Shown: positions 7,020 through 15,530, counted from the first letter of the stretch. The stretch: DNA of 64,000 nt from Pelomonas margarita (GCF_043555875.1 NZ_JBIGHW010000011.1:62001-126000); one strand, 5' to 3'. The notes: generated by a model from the sequence alone, not told the origin. Translations and numbers: made by a program.

Positions 7020-8996
7020 TCACCAGCGCCCTTCGACGCCGATGCGACAGCTGCGCGGCAATTCCTCCCAGGCGAAGAGACTGGACTTGGCGGCCAGCCG
7101 CGTGTTGGTGACGTTGTCGATGCCAGCGCGCAGGTTCAGGCCATGCCCCAGCGCGACGCTCGCGTGCAGGTTCGCCATCGTGACTCGCGGCACGGCCTGC
7201 GGCGGCTGGCCCGCCACCGTGGCGGCCAGGCGCAGGCCGCTCTGCGTCGTCACATCGCCGCCGGCCCGCCAGTCGCCCTGCTGCCAGTCGGCCCGCAGGC
7301 CCCAGCTGCGGCGCGCGCGCTTCTCCAGCCATACGCCGTGGTCGTCACGCGCGCTGAGGAGGCCGGCCTGGGCCTGCAGCGTGAGGCCGCCGTGGCGCCA
7401 GCCGGCCGCAGCCTCCAGCCCTTGGATGACCGCTGCATCGATGTTGCGGAACTGGTAGGTGCCGCTGGCCGGCGTGCCACTGAGCCGCACCGGCACGATG
7501 AGATGGCGCACGCGGTTGCGGTAGGCCGTCAGCGAGGCGCCGGTTCCGGCGGCATCCCAGGCCAGCGTGGCCTCCACGTTGTCGTTGGTCTCGGCCTTCA
7601 GCCCGGCCTGACCGACATAGGTGTTGGGGCCCTCGTCCTCGCGGTAGTCGGGGTTGCTCTGCTTCAGCGTGGGCGCCTTGAAGCCGTGGCCGATGCCACC
7701 TTTGACGACCCAACCCGCGCGAGGCTTCCACACGGCGTACAGCCTGGGGCTGAATTCGGTGCCGAAGCGGCTGGCGTGGTCGGCCCGGGCGCCGGCCGTG
7801 AGGCTGAGCGCCGGCGTGAGCCGGGCCTCGTTCTGCAGGTAGAGCCCGACATGCGTGGCCCGGGCGAGACCGCCGGGCAGGCCGGCGTTGTCCAGACGCT
7901 CGTCGCGCAGCTCCCCGCCTGTCGTCCACAGCTGGCCAGGCCCGCCGGGCAGGTTCGCCTGGCCTTCGAGCACGCGGTCAGTCAATGTGTTGGGGCGCAG
8001 CGAAGCGACGCCCTGAGTCTTGATGTTGCTCACGGCCAACCGGTTCTGATAGGCCCGCAACAGGGTCTCGCGGCCCTGGCCCCAATCTGCCTCCCATTGC
8101 AGCGCGTGATGGTCGCGGACGAGGTGGTGCAGGCTCTGGTGGTAGCGCCGCAGTCCGGTGCGCTCGCGTGCGTCCAGCCAGCGCTGCTCGTCGCTGTGGC
8201 GGCTGTCGACGGCGATGCGCTGGCCGGGCTGGGCCTGCCACTGCAGCTTGAGCGCCGCCTCGCGCGGCTGGCGGCCTTCGACGGCGCTGACGCGGGCGTC
8301 GGTGATGGACGGCGTCGCCGCCCGGCGCGCGTCGCTCAGGGCCAGGCCGAAGTCCAGCCCGGGCGCCAAGCTGCCGCGTAGCGCGCCGCCCAGCCGATGC
8401 CCGTCGCCACTGCCGCCACTGCCGCCGCTGCCGCCGCTGCCCTGGCGGCCCTCGACGAAGGCGCGGGCCTGCAGGTCGCCGGTCAGCGGCTGCGTGATGA
8501 CGTTGATGACGCCGCCCAGCGCCTCGGCGCCGTACAGCACGGACATCGGCCCGCGCACGACCTCGATTCGGGCGATGTCGACAGCGGCGGTCCAGTCGAG
8601 CTGGAAGTCCGAGGCGCCCACGAGCCCGTCACTGGCCGAGACACGCTGGCCGTCCACCAGCACCAGTACATGGCGCGGGTCCATGCCGCGCAGCGACAGC
8701 GACTTGCGCCCGCCGGTGGGGCGCCCGAAGCTCGCCACGCCGGGCTCCACGCGCAGGGCCTGCAGCAGGTTGTCGGTGCCGCGCTCGGCCAGGGTCAGCG
8801 CGTCCACCACCGTCACGGCGGCTGGCGCGTCGGCCAGCGGGATGGCGTGCCGCGTGGCGCTGACCACCACGCGCTCCAGAGACTCGGGGGCCGCGTTTGC
8901 GCTCGTGAGACCTGACAGCGCCAGCACTGCGGCGGCAGCCAGCGGCGTCGACCGGCAGCAACGAAGGAATGGGGCATGCGCAGGGAGGGTGTTCAT
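7020..8996 (-). CDS. TonB-dependent outer-membrane receptor (BtuB-like)
   Basis: The 658-residue protein is an outer-membrane gated channel energised by TonB. It has a signal peptide ending near TSANA, a TonB-box-like ERVVVSATR, a plug domain (residues about 50-160: PGVASFGRPTGGRKSLSLRG, RIEVVRGPMSVLYGAEALGG) and a 22-strand barrel that ends in Trp (RIGVEGRW), as such barrels usually do. Overall form resembles cobalamin/haem/siderophore receptors; the ligand cannot be read from the sequence. A Gly-Ser repeat (GSGGSGGSGGSG) is encoded by 9-base tandem units near 8402-8440. It is divergent from nirS, so it may supply a metal or tetrapyrrole-related nutrient under the same conditions, which is inference. 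Confidence 0.9.
   Translation of the reverse strand: MNTLPAHAPFLRCCRSTPLAAAAVLALSGLTSANAAPESLERVVVSATRHAIPLADAPAAVTVVDALTLAERGTDNLLQALRVEPGVASFGRPTGGRKSLSLRGMDPRHVLVLVDGQRVSASDGLVGASDFQLDWTAAVDIARIEVVRGPMSVLYGAEALGGVINVITQPLTGDLQARAFVEGRQGSGGSGGSGGSGDGHRLGGALRGSLAPGLDFGLALSDARRAATPSITDARVSAVEGRQPREAALKLQWQAQPGQRIAVDSRHSDEQRWLDARERTGLRRYHQSLHHLVRDHHALQWEADWGQGRETLLRAYQNRLAVSNIKTQGVASLRPNTLTDRVLEGQANLPGGPGQLWTTGGELRDERLDNAGLPGGLARATHVGLYLQNEARLTPALSLTAGARADHASRFGTEFSPRLYAVWKPRAGWVVKGGIGHGFKAPTLKQSNPDYREDEGPNTYVGQAGLKAETNDNVEATLAWDAAGTGASLTAYRNRVRHLIVPVRLSGTPASGTYQFRNIDAAVIQGLEAAAGWRHGGLTLQAQAGLLSARDDHGVWLEKRARRSWGLRADWQQGDWRAGGDVTTQSGLRLAATVAGQPPQAVPRVTMANLHASVALGHGLNLRAGIDNVTNTRLAAKSSLFAWEELPRSCRIGVEGRW
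8402..8440 (-). repeat. Short 9-base tandem repeat encoding Gly-Ser linker
   Basis: Nearly four copies of a 9-base unit (ACTGCCGCC/GCTGCCGCC on the plus strand) encode the GSG repeats of the TonB receptor just after the plug. Unit number could vary by slippage in steps of three residues without changing the frame. Confidence 0.7.
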
Positions 8997-9031
8997 GGCC
9001 GGCAGCCTCGGCCCACGCGCAGGCCGGCGCC

Positions 9032-9045
9032 TTGACCGGGTTCAA
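9032..9045. promoter_or_regulatory. FNR/DNR-like box A upstream of the TonB receptor
   Basis: TTGACCGGGTTCAA matches the FNR/DNR pattern TTGAT-N4-ATCAA at eight of ten fixed positions. Its centre is 42 bases upstream of the receptor ATG, too close for standard activation of a promoter with a normal leader, so it could repress the receptor gene or assist nirS from a distance. Confidence 0.4.
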
Positions 9046-9080
9046 GTTCACGGCCCGGCGGCGCGCGACCGCCATGCGGT

Positions 9081-9094
9081 TTGCGCTGGATCAA
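9081..9094. promoter_or_regulatory. FNR/DNR-like box B between TonB receptor and nirS
   Basis: TTGCGCTGGATCAA has a perfect right half-site and a weak left half-site (eight of ten positions). Its centre is about 100 bases upstream of the nirS ATG. Confidence 0.35.
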
Positions 9095-9117
9095 TACCGC
9101 CCGATATGCGGCAAAAC

Positions 9118-9131
9118 TTGAACCGGTTCAA
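9118..9131. promoter_or_regulatory. nirS: FNR/DNR-like box C, likely nirS operator
   Basis: TTGAACCGGTTCAA is a perfect dyad that extends to 16 bases (9117-9132) and matches the FNR/DNR pattern at eight of ten positions. If an FNR-family activator binds at -41.5, transcription would start near 9166, giving a 22-base leader before the nirS ATG with GAAGGAG as ribosome site. This is the best placed of the three boxes for nirS activation under low oxygen or nitric oxide. Confidence 0.5.
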
Positions 9132-9187
9132 GGAAGACATCAGCGCCGACTCCGAGCATGGCCGCACCGACCACTGAAGGAGCACTG

Positions 9188-10927
9188 ATGAGAACCGCCC
9201 TCCCCCGCGCTGTTGCCTTGGCTGCCAGCCTGGCCCTTGCTGCGCCGCTCGCCGCCTTTGCCCAAGGGGCCGCGGACGCCGCCAAGAAGGACGTGCTGCC
9301 CGCCGAGGTGAAGTACCACTCCGGCCCTTCGCCCGTGGGCGCCGTGGCCATGGTGGAAAGCCGCAACCCCAAGGCGCCTGCGATGACGCAGGCCGAGTTC
9401 GACGCGGCGCGCCGCATCTACTTTGAGCGCTGCGCCGGCTGCCACGGCGTCCTGCGCAAGGGTGCCACCGGCAAGGCGCTGACGCCCGACATCACCACCG
9501 CCAAGGGCACGGACTACCTCAAGGTCTTCATCGCCTACGGCAGCCCGGCCGGCATGCCTAACTGGCAGACCAGCGGCGAGATGACTGAGGCGCAGGTCGA
9601 CATCATGGCCCGCTACATCCAGCACGAGCCGCCGACGCCGCCCGAGTTCTCCATGGCCGACATGAAGGCGACGTGGAAGGTCATCGTGCCGCCCGAGGCG
9701 CGGCCGAAGAAGAAGGAGAACAGCTTCAACATCGCCAACATCTTCAGCACCACGCTGCGCGACACCGGCGAGGTGGCGCTGATCGACGGCGACACGAAGA
9801 AGATCATCAACATCGTCAAGACCGGCTACGCGGTGCACATCTCGCGCACGTCGGCCTCGGGACGCTACCTGTACGTGATCGGGCGTGACGCCAAGATCAA
9901 CATGATCGACCTGTGGATGGCTATTCCCGACAACGTGGCCGAGGTGCGCGTCGGACTGGAGGCGCGCTCGGTGGACACGAGCAAGTTCAAGGGATTCGAG
10001 GACAAGCTGGCAATTGCCGGCAGCTACTGGCCGCCGCAGTACACGATCATGAAGGGCGACACGCTGGAGCCGCTGAAGATCGTCTCCACGCGGGGCAACA
10101 CGGTGGACAGCCAGGAGTACCACCCCGAGCCGCGCGTGGCCTCCATCGTCGCCAGCCACTACAAGCCCGAGTTCGTCGTCAACGTGAAGGAGACCGGTCA
10201 GACGCTGCTGGTGGACTACAGCAGCGTGGACGCGCTGAAAGTCACCACCATCGGCACCGCGCGCTTCTTGCACGACGGCGGGCTGGACGCCTCGCACCGC
10301 TATTTCATGGTGGCCGCCAACCAGAGCAACAAGATCGCGGCCGTCGACCTGAAGGAAGGCAAGCTGGCCAAGCTCATCGACGTAGGCAAGATCCCGCACC
10401 CGGGCCGCGGCGCCAACTTCGTGCACCCGCAGTTCGGCCCGGTCTGGAGCACCGGCCACCTGGGTGACGACACCATCTCGCTGATCGGCACCGACCCCGT
10501 CAAGCACCCGGCCCAGGCCTTCAAGGTGGTGGCGACGCTGAAGGGCCAGGGCGGCGGCTCGCTGTTCCTGAAGAGCCATCCCAAGAGCCAGCACCTGTAC
10601 GTGGACACGCCGCTGAACCCCGACCCGGCCGTGGCCCAGTCGGTGGCCGTCTACGACATCAAGGCGCTGGACAAGGGCTACAAGGTGCTGCCCATCGCCC
10701 AGTGGGCCGGCCTCAGTGACGACGGCGCCAAGCGCGTCGTGCAGCCCGAGTTCAACAAGGCGGGCGACGAGGTGTGGTTCTCGGTCTGGTCCGCCAAGGA
10801 CAAGCAGTCGGCCTTGGTCGTCGTGGACGACAAGACCCTCAAGCTCAAGGCCGTCATCAAGGACCCGCGCCTGATCACGCCGACCGGCCACTTCAACGTC
10901 AACAACACCCAGTACGACGTCTATTGA
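9188..10927 (+). CDS. nirS: Cytochrome cd1 nitrite reductase
   Basis: NirS reduces nitrite to nitric oxide in the periplasm, the defining step of denitrification. The 579-residue precursor has a signal peptide (ALPRAVALAASLALAAPLAA), a cytochrome c domain with CAGCH at residues 82-86, and an eight-bladed propeller that binds haem d1. Residues matching the known d1-pocket histidines are His217 (GYAVHISRTSASGRYL), His362 (ARFLHDGGLD) and His413 (GRGANFVHPQFGPVW). The end, GHFNVNNTQYDVY, is diagnostic for NirS. The ATG at 9188 with GAAGGAG upstream is chosen over 9158. nirM follows 73 bases later. None of the haem d1 biosynthesis genes (nirF, D, L, G, H, J, E) is nearby, so they must lie elsewhere if the enzyme is active. 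Confidence 0.96.
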   Translation: MRTALPRAVALAASLALAAPLAAFAQGAADAAKKDVLPAEVKYHSGPSPVGAVAMVESRNPKAPAMTQAEFDAARRIYFERCAGCHGVLRKGATGKALTPDITTAKGTDYLKVFIAYGSPAGMPNWQTSGEMTEAQVDIMARYIQHEPPTPPEFSMADMKATWKVIVPPEARPKKKENSFNIANIFSTTLRDTGEVALIDGDTKKIINIVKTGYAVHISRTSASGRYLYVIGRDAKINMIDLWMAIPDNVAEVRVGLEARSVDTSKFKGFEDKLAIAGSYWPPQYTIMKGDTLEPLKIVSTRGNTVDSQEYHPEPRVASIVASHYKPEFVVNVKETGQTLLVDYSSVDALKVTTIGTARFLHDGGLDASHRYFMVAANQSNKIAAVDLKEGKLAKLIDVGKIPHPGRGANFVHPQFGPVWSTGHLGDDTISLIGTDPVKHPAQAFKVVATLKGQGGGSLFLKSHPKSQHLYVDTPLNPDPAVAQSVAVYDIKALDKGYKVLPIAQWAGLSDDGAKRVVQPEFNKAGDEVWFSVWSAKDKQSALVVVDDKTLKLKAVIKDPRLITPTGHFNVNNTQYDVY

Positions 10928-10941
10928 CCTCGCCTGGCCTC

Positions 10942-10980
10942 GCGCCAGCACCGGCCCGGCCTTCGAGCCGGTGCTGGCGC
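10942..10980 (+). terminator. Perfect hairpin between nirS and nirM (attenuator or mRNA stabiliser)
   Basis: A 13-base perfect inverted repeat, GCGCCAGCACCGG (10942-10954) and CCGGTGCTGGCGC (10968-10980), fills the nirS-nirM gap. No T-run follows, so it is more likely an mRNA-stabilising or partial-termination hairpin that sets the nirS:nirM ratio than a full terminator. Confidence 0.55.
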
Positions 10981-11000
10981 CACCTCACGGAGGAACATAT

Positions 11001-11321
11001 ATGCGACCCCGATTCGATCTCCTGCTCGCCGGCCTGCTGACGCTGGCGACCACCGCGGCATGGGCCGGCCCGGCCGATGCGGCGCTGGCCAAGGCCGGCT
11101 GCGTGGCCTGCCACGCACCGGACAAGAAGCTCATCGGCCCGTCCTTCAAGGACATCGCGGCCCGGTACAAAGGCCAGAAGGACGCGCCCGCGCAACTGGC
11201 CGACAAGGTTCGCAAGGGCGGCAAGGGCAGCTGGGGGCCCATCCCCATGCCGCCCAGCGGCGAGGACAAGATCAGCGAGGCCGACCTCAAACTGGCGCTG
11301 GACTGGGTGCTCAGCCAGTGA
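11001..11321 (+). CDS. nirM: Cytochrome c551-type electron donor to nitrite reductase
   Basis: The 106-residue protein is a small periplasmic class I c-type cytochrome. After a signal peptide (LLLAGLLTLATTAAWA) it has CVACH (residues 34-38) for haem attachment and a probable axial methionine, Met83, in GPIPMPPSGED, the usual c551/c8 layout. A strong GGAGG ribosome site precedes the ATG. As second gene after nirS it probably carries electrons to NirS, as in Pseudomonas nirSM. Its last 11 bases overlap the convergent CNNM gene. Confidence 0.9.
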   Translation: MRPRFDLLLAGLLTLATTAAWAGPADAALAKAGCVACHAPDKKLIGPSFKDIAARYKGQKDAPAQLADKVRKGGKGSWGPIPMPPSGEDKISEADLKLALDWVLSQ

Positions 11322-12633
11322 GCGCGGCCACCCCGCCGAGTGCGGCGGTGATCATGACCTGGTCCACGCGGTAGCTGTCCACGTCCACCACCTCGAAGCG
11401 CCAGCCCTGCCATTCGACGACGTCGGTGCGGCGCGGGATGCGGCGCAGCATCACCATCAGGAAGCCGGCCAGCGTGTCGTAGGTGCCGGCGTTGGGCCAG
11501 TCGGCGATATCCAGTGCCCGGGCGACATCGGGAATGGGTGTGATGCCGTCTGCGAGAAAGGAACCGTCCTCGCGGCGCACGATCTGCTCCTCGTCATGCG
11601 GCGCCACCAGCGCGCCCATCACCGTACTCATCACATCGTTGAGCGTCACGACGCCCACCACCAGGCTGTACTCGTTGACGATGACGGCAAAGTCTTCATG
11701 CGCCTCGCGGAACTGCGTCAGTACCTCCGACAGCGTCAGCCGGTCCGGCACGATGAGCACCTTCTTGACGATGACGCCACCGTCCTCGCGCAGCGACAGC
11801 GGCTCGTCGCGCAGCACGCGCTGGAACAGGTCGGTCGCGTCCACATAGCCGGCCACGCGGTCAATGTCGCCGCCGTCGCAGACGAGGTAGGTGGAGTGCG
11901 GCGTGTCGGCGATGCGAGTGCGGATCAGCGCGTCATCGTCGTCGCGCGAAAAGAACACGATGCGCTCGCGGTTGGTCATCACCGTCTCGACGGTGCGGGT
12001 GTCCAGCTCGAACACATTGGCGATGACCTGCTGTTCCTCGCCCGCCACGACGCCGGCCTGGTAGCCCGCCTCGGTCAGCGCCAGGATGTCGCGGTGGCTG
12101 ATGGTCTCGTCGCGCTTGGCCGGCAGGCCCAGCAGCCGGATCAAGCCCTCGGTGATGCCGCTGAAGGCCCAAGCCAGCGGCTTGAGCAGGCGGCACAGCA
12201 GCAGCATGGGCCCCACCAGCGCCATCGCGACGCGCTCGGGCTCGTTCATGGCCAGGCGCTTGGGCACCAGGTCGGCCATGACGATGAACAGCGCCGTGAT
12301 GGTGGCGAAGGACGCCGCGAAGCCCAGCGTGGCCGCCAGCTCCGGCGCCACCACGACGCGCAGCGCCGCCTCGAAATGCGGCGTGAACGCGCCCTCGCCC
12401 ACGATGCCGGCCAGGATGGCCACGGTGTTGACGCCGATTTGCACGACGGTGAAGTAGTCCCCCGGGTGCGCCTGCACGGCCAGCACCTTGGCCGCGCGTG
12501 CATCACCGGCATCGGCGCGCTGCTGCAGGTTCAGCCGGCGCGACGCGGCCAGCGACAGCTCGGCCATCGAGAAGAACGCGCTGGCAGCAATCAGGAGCGC
12601 AAGCAGCAGCAGGCTGTTGGTCAAGCCGGGCAC
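11311..12633 (-). CDS. CNNM/HlyC-CorC family membrane protein with CBS domains
   Basis: The 440-residue protein has the DUF21/CNNM transmembrane domain (residues about 1-190: FFSMAELSLAASRRLNLQQR, MADLVPKRLAMNEP), a pair of CBS domains (about 210-345) and a C-terminal CorC_HlyC domain. The family is linked to Mg2+/Co2+ transport or membrane ion homeostasis; older annotation calls it hemolysin. The start codon appears to be GTG at 12633 (MPGLTNSLLLL), without a clear ribosome site. It is convergent with nirM and lies 22 bases downstream of the GGDEF/EAL gene, so it may be co-transcribed with that gene. Confidence 0.88.
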   Translation of the reverse strand: MPGLTNSLLLLALLIAASAFFSMAELSLAASRRLNLQQRADAGDARAAKVLAVQAHPGDYFTVVQIGVNTVAILAGIVGEGAFTPHFEAALRVVVAPELAATLGFAASFATITALFIVMADLVPKRLAMNEPERVAMALVGPMLLLCRLLKPLAWAFSGITEGLIRLLGLPAKRDETISHRDILALTEAGYQAGVVAGEEQQVIANVFELDTRTVETVMTNRERIVFFSRDDDDALIRTRIADTPHSTYLVCDGGDIDRVAGYVDATDLFQRVLRDEPLSLREDGGVIVKKVLIVPDRLTLSEVLTQFREAHEDFAVIVNEYSLVVGVVTLNDVMSTVMGALVAPHDEEQIVRREDGSFLADGITPIPDVARALDIADWPNAGTYDTLAGFLMVMLRRIPRRTDVVEWQGWRFEVVDVDSYRVDQVMITAALGGVAALTG

Positions 12634-12655
12634 CGAGGGATGTCAAAAATTCAGT

Positions 12656-15445
12656 TTAGCCGTCGCCTTGAGGAGCGCCTGACGGCTGAACGTCCAGCAG
12701 GGCCGCCGCGTCCCGCGCCGGCAGGGGGCGCGCGTAGCCGAAGCCCTGCATCATGTCGCAACCCCAGTCACGCAGGCAGCGCTCCTGACGGTCGTCCTCC
12801 ACGCCCTCGGCGACCACCGTCATCCCCAGGCTGTGTGCCAGCTGGATGAGGGCTTGCACGATGGCGGCGCCTTCGTCGTCCTGTCCGAGATCGCGAATGA
12901 AGCTGCGGTCGATCTTCAGCCGGTTGATCGGGAAACGTCTGAGATATGCCAGGCTGGAGTAGCCGGTGCCGAAGTCGTCGATGGCCAGATGCAGGCCCAG
13001 GCGCCGCAACTCGGCCATTTTGGCGATGGTGGCCTCGGCGTCGTCCATCATCGCGCCTTCGGTGATCTCCAGTTCGATGCGATGCGGGTCCACCCCGCTG
13101 TGGTCCAGCGCCTCGTGCACCATCGCCATGAAGTCGGGATGCTGGAATTGGCGCGGTGAAATGTTGATGGCCATCACCGGCTTGCCAAGGCCGGCGTCGT
13201 GCCATGCCTTGGCCTGGCGGCAGGCTTGTTGAAGCACCCATCGCCCGATCGGCACCATCAGGCCCGACTCCTCGGCCACCGGGATGAAGCGATCGGGCGG
13301 GATCAAGCCCTCCGGGCCGCGCCAGCGCAACAGGGCTTCGAAACCCGTCAACTGGCGCCCCTGCAGATCGCACTGGGCCTGGTAGAAGAGCTCGAACTCC
13401 CCCTTGTCCAGCGCTTGCGACAGCCGCGCTTCCATCAGCAGGCGGTCCTGCTGCTCCAGCATCAGCTCGTCCGTGTAGAGCACGGCGGCGTTGCCGGGCT
13501 GGCGCTGGGCGTGGCGCATCGCCAGCTGGATGGCCTTGGCCACCTCGGCCAGCCGCCTGCCGTGCCGAGGCAGCTCCGCGGCGCCAATGCTCAGCGTGAC
13601 CGCCAATTCCTGGTGCTGCACGAGGAAGACCGGCTGCATCGCCTGCAGCAATTCGTCCAGCAGGCCAGCCAGTTGCGCACCGCCGGCCAGCGCCGGCAGC
13701 GTCACGCCGAAAGACAGCCCGTCCAACCGGTACAGGCACCCGCCCTGGCGTTCGACGATGGGCTTGAGCCTCCCTGCCACCTGGCACAGCAGTTCGTCCC
13801 CCACCGCATGCCCGAGGCTGCCCATGATCAAGCCCAGGCGCTTGATGACGATGCCCAGCCCCGTGAAGCCCTGGCTCTCCAGCGTTCTCGCGTCGCGCTC
13901 CAGCGAGCGCCGGTTGGGCAGGCCGGTCACGCGGTCATGCAGGCTGACGTGGGCCAGCTCTGCGTTGTGCTGCTGCAGCGCCAGGTTGGCCTTGCGCGCC
14001 CGCTGGTGCAGGGCCACCGTCAGTATCACGACGACCAGCATCGCCACCGCCAGGCCCAGGGTCAGGCGACGTTCGCTGTCATGGCGGGCCAACTGGTTGG
14101 CCTGCAGTTCGTTGTCGTGCGTCAGCGCCTCCAGCGCTCGCTGGCTTTGCTCGAAGCTGGAGCGTCGCTGCAGGTCCAGCACGGTGCTAACCCGGTCATT
14201 GCGCACCAGTTCCGCCTCCAGCCCGAGGGCTTTGCGCGACTGGCGCAAGGCACCGGCAGCGTCGCCCAGTTCATCCAGCAATTCGGCATGGCGGTTGAGC
14301 TGCTCCAGCAGCCTCACCTTCAGTCCCTGCTTCTCGAGCGAAGCCAGGCCTGCGTCCACCAGCGGCGCACCGGCAGCACGCCGCCCCAACCCAAGCCTGG
14401 CCAAGCCCACACTGATGCGGGCCAGGTCCACCGCTTCTGCCCCCGTCTCCTCGCCGGCCAGGCGCAGCGCGCGTTCGGCATAGCGGAGCGCGGCATCGAA
14501 CTGACGCGCGCTCAGGTGCAAGTCGGCCATCTGCTGCTGTACCTGCGCCTGGCTGCCCGCCCAGCCGGGCGTCCCCACGCTGCCGGCTGCGGCGCTGGCG
14601 GCTGGCGCCAGGGCGCGGGCCAGTTGCTCGGCCTGGTCATGGGCCAGATCACCGGCCGCCTGCCGACCCGCCTCTTGCTCGGCGGCAGCCTCGATGAGCT
14701 TGGCGGCCAGTTGCAGCGGCAGCACGCCGGCATGCCCGGCCAGGCGGAAAGCCTCCTGGGCGTCCGCCCGGGCGCTGTCCACATCGTGCAGCGCCAGCCG
14801 CAGCGGCGCCAACCCGATGCGCGCCTGGGCGCTGCGCCGCGCATGGCCCTGGGCCTGGGCGGAACGGTCCGCCGCCTGCAACAACGCCACCGCTTGCTGC
14901 AGGTGGCCAGTCCACACGTTCAGGTCGCCCGCCGTCATGAAGACCCAGTAACGGAGCGCCTCGTCTTGCGTCTTTTCCGCCCAGGGCAAGGCCGCCGATA
15001 TCCACTCGTGCGCAGCACCCAGACGGCCGGAAAACTGCAACAGGGTCGCCCGCAAGGCAAAAGCCGAGGCCATGGCTGCGGCATTGCCCTCGCGCTCGCC
15101 GAGATCGATGAGTTCAGCCGTGGCGGCATCGGCCACGGTGAGCTGGTCCAGGGAACCATGGGCAAAGCCCCATGCGGCCAGGAAAGCCCGCAGGCCGTCG
15201 CCTCCGGCAGCGCGTGCCTGCGCTTCCAGCGGGCGCAGCCGCGCCACGACCTCAGCCGGCTCGCTGCCGTAGCTGGATTCGATGGCATCGATCTGTTGAG
15301 CCAGCGTCGGCGCCGCCCACGCTGGCAAGCCTCCCAGCGCCAACAGCCAAGCACACGCCCACAGCCCGATGCGGCGAGCGGTGACGTGAAGTGCGTTGGC
15401 GAGTAAGAGGTGACGGCTGCTGCGCATCAGGCCGGTAGAGCCCAT
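12656..15445 (-). CDS. Sensor-type GGDEF/EAL protein, probable c-di-GMP phosphodiesterase with degenerate GGDEF
   Basis: The protein of about 929 residues has a signal or anchor segment (IGLWACAWLLALGGLPAWAA), a periplasmic Ala-rich TPR-like helical region to about residue 450, one membrane helix (LTLGLAVAMLVVVILTVAL), a GGDEF domain (from LHDRVTGLPNRRSLERDA) and a C-terminal EAL domain. The GGDEF active-site motif reads DGLSF, so cyclase activity is unlikely. The EAL side has FEALLRW, AINISPRQFQ, ELEITEGAMM and IDDFGTGYSSLAYLRRFP, consistent with an active c-di-GMP phosphodiesterase. The start is uncertain (15445, 15427 or 15481); no good ribosome site was seen. TPR input plus EAL output suggests a cell-envelope signal lowering c-di-GMP. 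Confidence 0.88.
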   Translation of the reverse strand: MGSTGLMRSSRHLLLANALHVTARRIGLWACAWLLALGGLPAWAAPTLAQQIDAIESSYGSEPAEVVARLRPLEAQARAAGGDGLRAFLAAWGFAHGSLDQLTVADAATAELIDLGEREGNAAAMASAFALRATLLQFSGRLGAAHEWISAALPWAEKTQDEALRYWVFMTAGDLNVWTGHLQQAVALLQAADRSAQAQGHARRSAQARIGLAPLRLALHDVDSARADAQEAFRLAGHAGVLPLQLAAKLIEAAAEQEAGRQAAGDLAHDQAEQLARALAPAASAAAGSVGTPGWAGSQAQVQQQMADLHLSARQFDAALRYAERALRLAGEETGAEAVDLARISVGLARLGLGRRAAGAPLVDAGLASLEKQGLKVRLLEQLNRHAELLDELGDAAGALRQSRKALGLEAELVRNDRVSTVLDLQRRSSFEQSQRALEALTHDNELQANQLARHDSERRLTLGLAVAMLVVVILTVALHQRARKANLALQQHNAELAHVSLHDRVTGLPNRRSLERDARTLESQGFTGLGIVIKRLGLIMGSLGHAVGDELLCQVAGRLKPIVERQGGCLYRLDGLSFGVTLPALAGGAQLAGLLDELLQAMQPVFLVQHQELAVTLSIGAAELPRHGRRLAEVAKAIQLAMRHAQRQPGNAAVLYTDELMLEQQDRLLMEARLSQALDKGEFELFYQAQCDLQGRQLTGFEALLRWRGPEGLIPPDRFIPVAEESGLMVPIGRWVLQQACRQAKAWHDAGLGKPVMAINISPRQFQHPDFMAMVHEALDHSGVDPHRIELEITEGAMMDDAEATIAKMAELRRLGLHLAIDDFGTGYSSLAYLRRFPINRLKIDRSFIRDLGQDDEGAAIVQALIQLAHSLGMTVVAEGVEDDRQERCLRDWGCDMMQGFGYARPLPARDAAALLDVQPSGAPQGDG

Positions 15446-15530
15446 CGACGCGGCGACTGTAGGGGCATCGCCCCCCTGCAATCCCTGGCAAGGCCCCCCG
15501 CTTTCGAGCCCAAAGTCACGCCGACGGCGA

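Noticed and set aside
8402..8440. A CRISPR-like repeat
   Set aside because: It is a 9-base codon-phase tandem repeat encoding Gly-Ser with no spacers. No CRISPR array was seen in the window.
9140..10951. A 603-codon minus-strand frame opposite nirS
   Set aside because: nirS is unambiguous on the plus strand. The antisense product is His/Asp/Val/Leu-rich low-complexity sequence typical of shadow frames.
13199..15406. A 735-codon plus-strand frame opposite the GGDEF/EAL gene
   Set aside because: The opposite strand encodes recognisable TPR, GGDEF and EAL domains; this frame has none.
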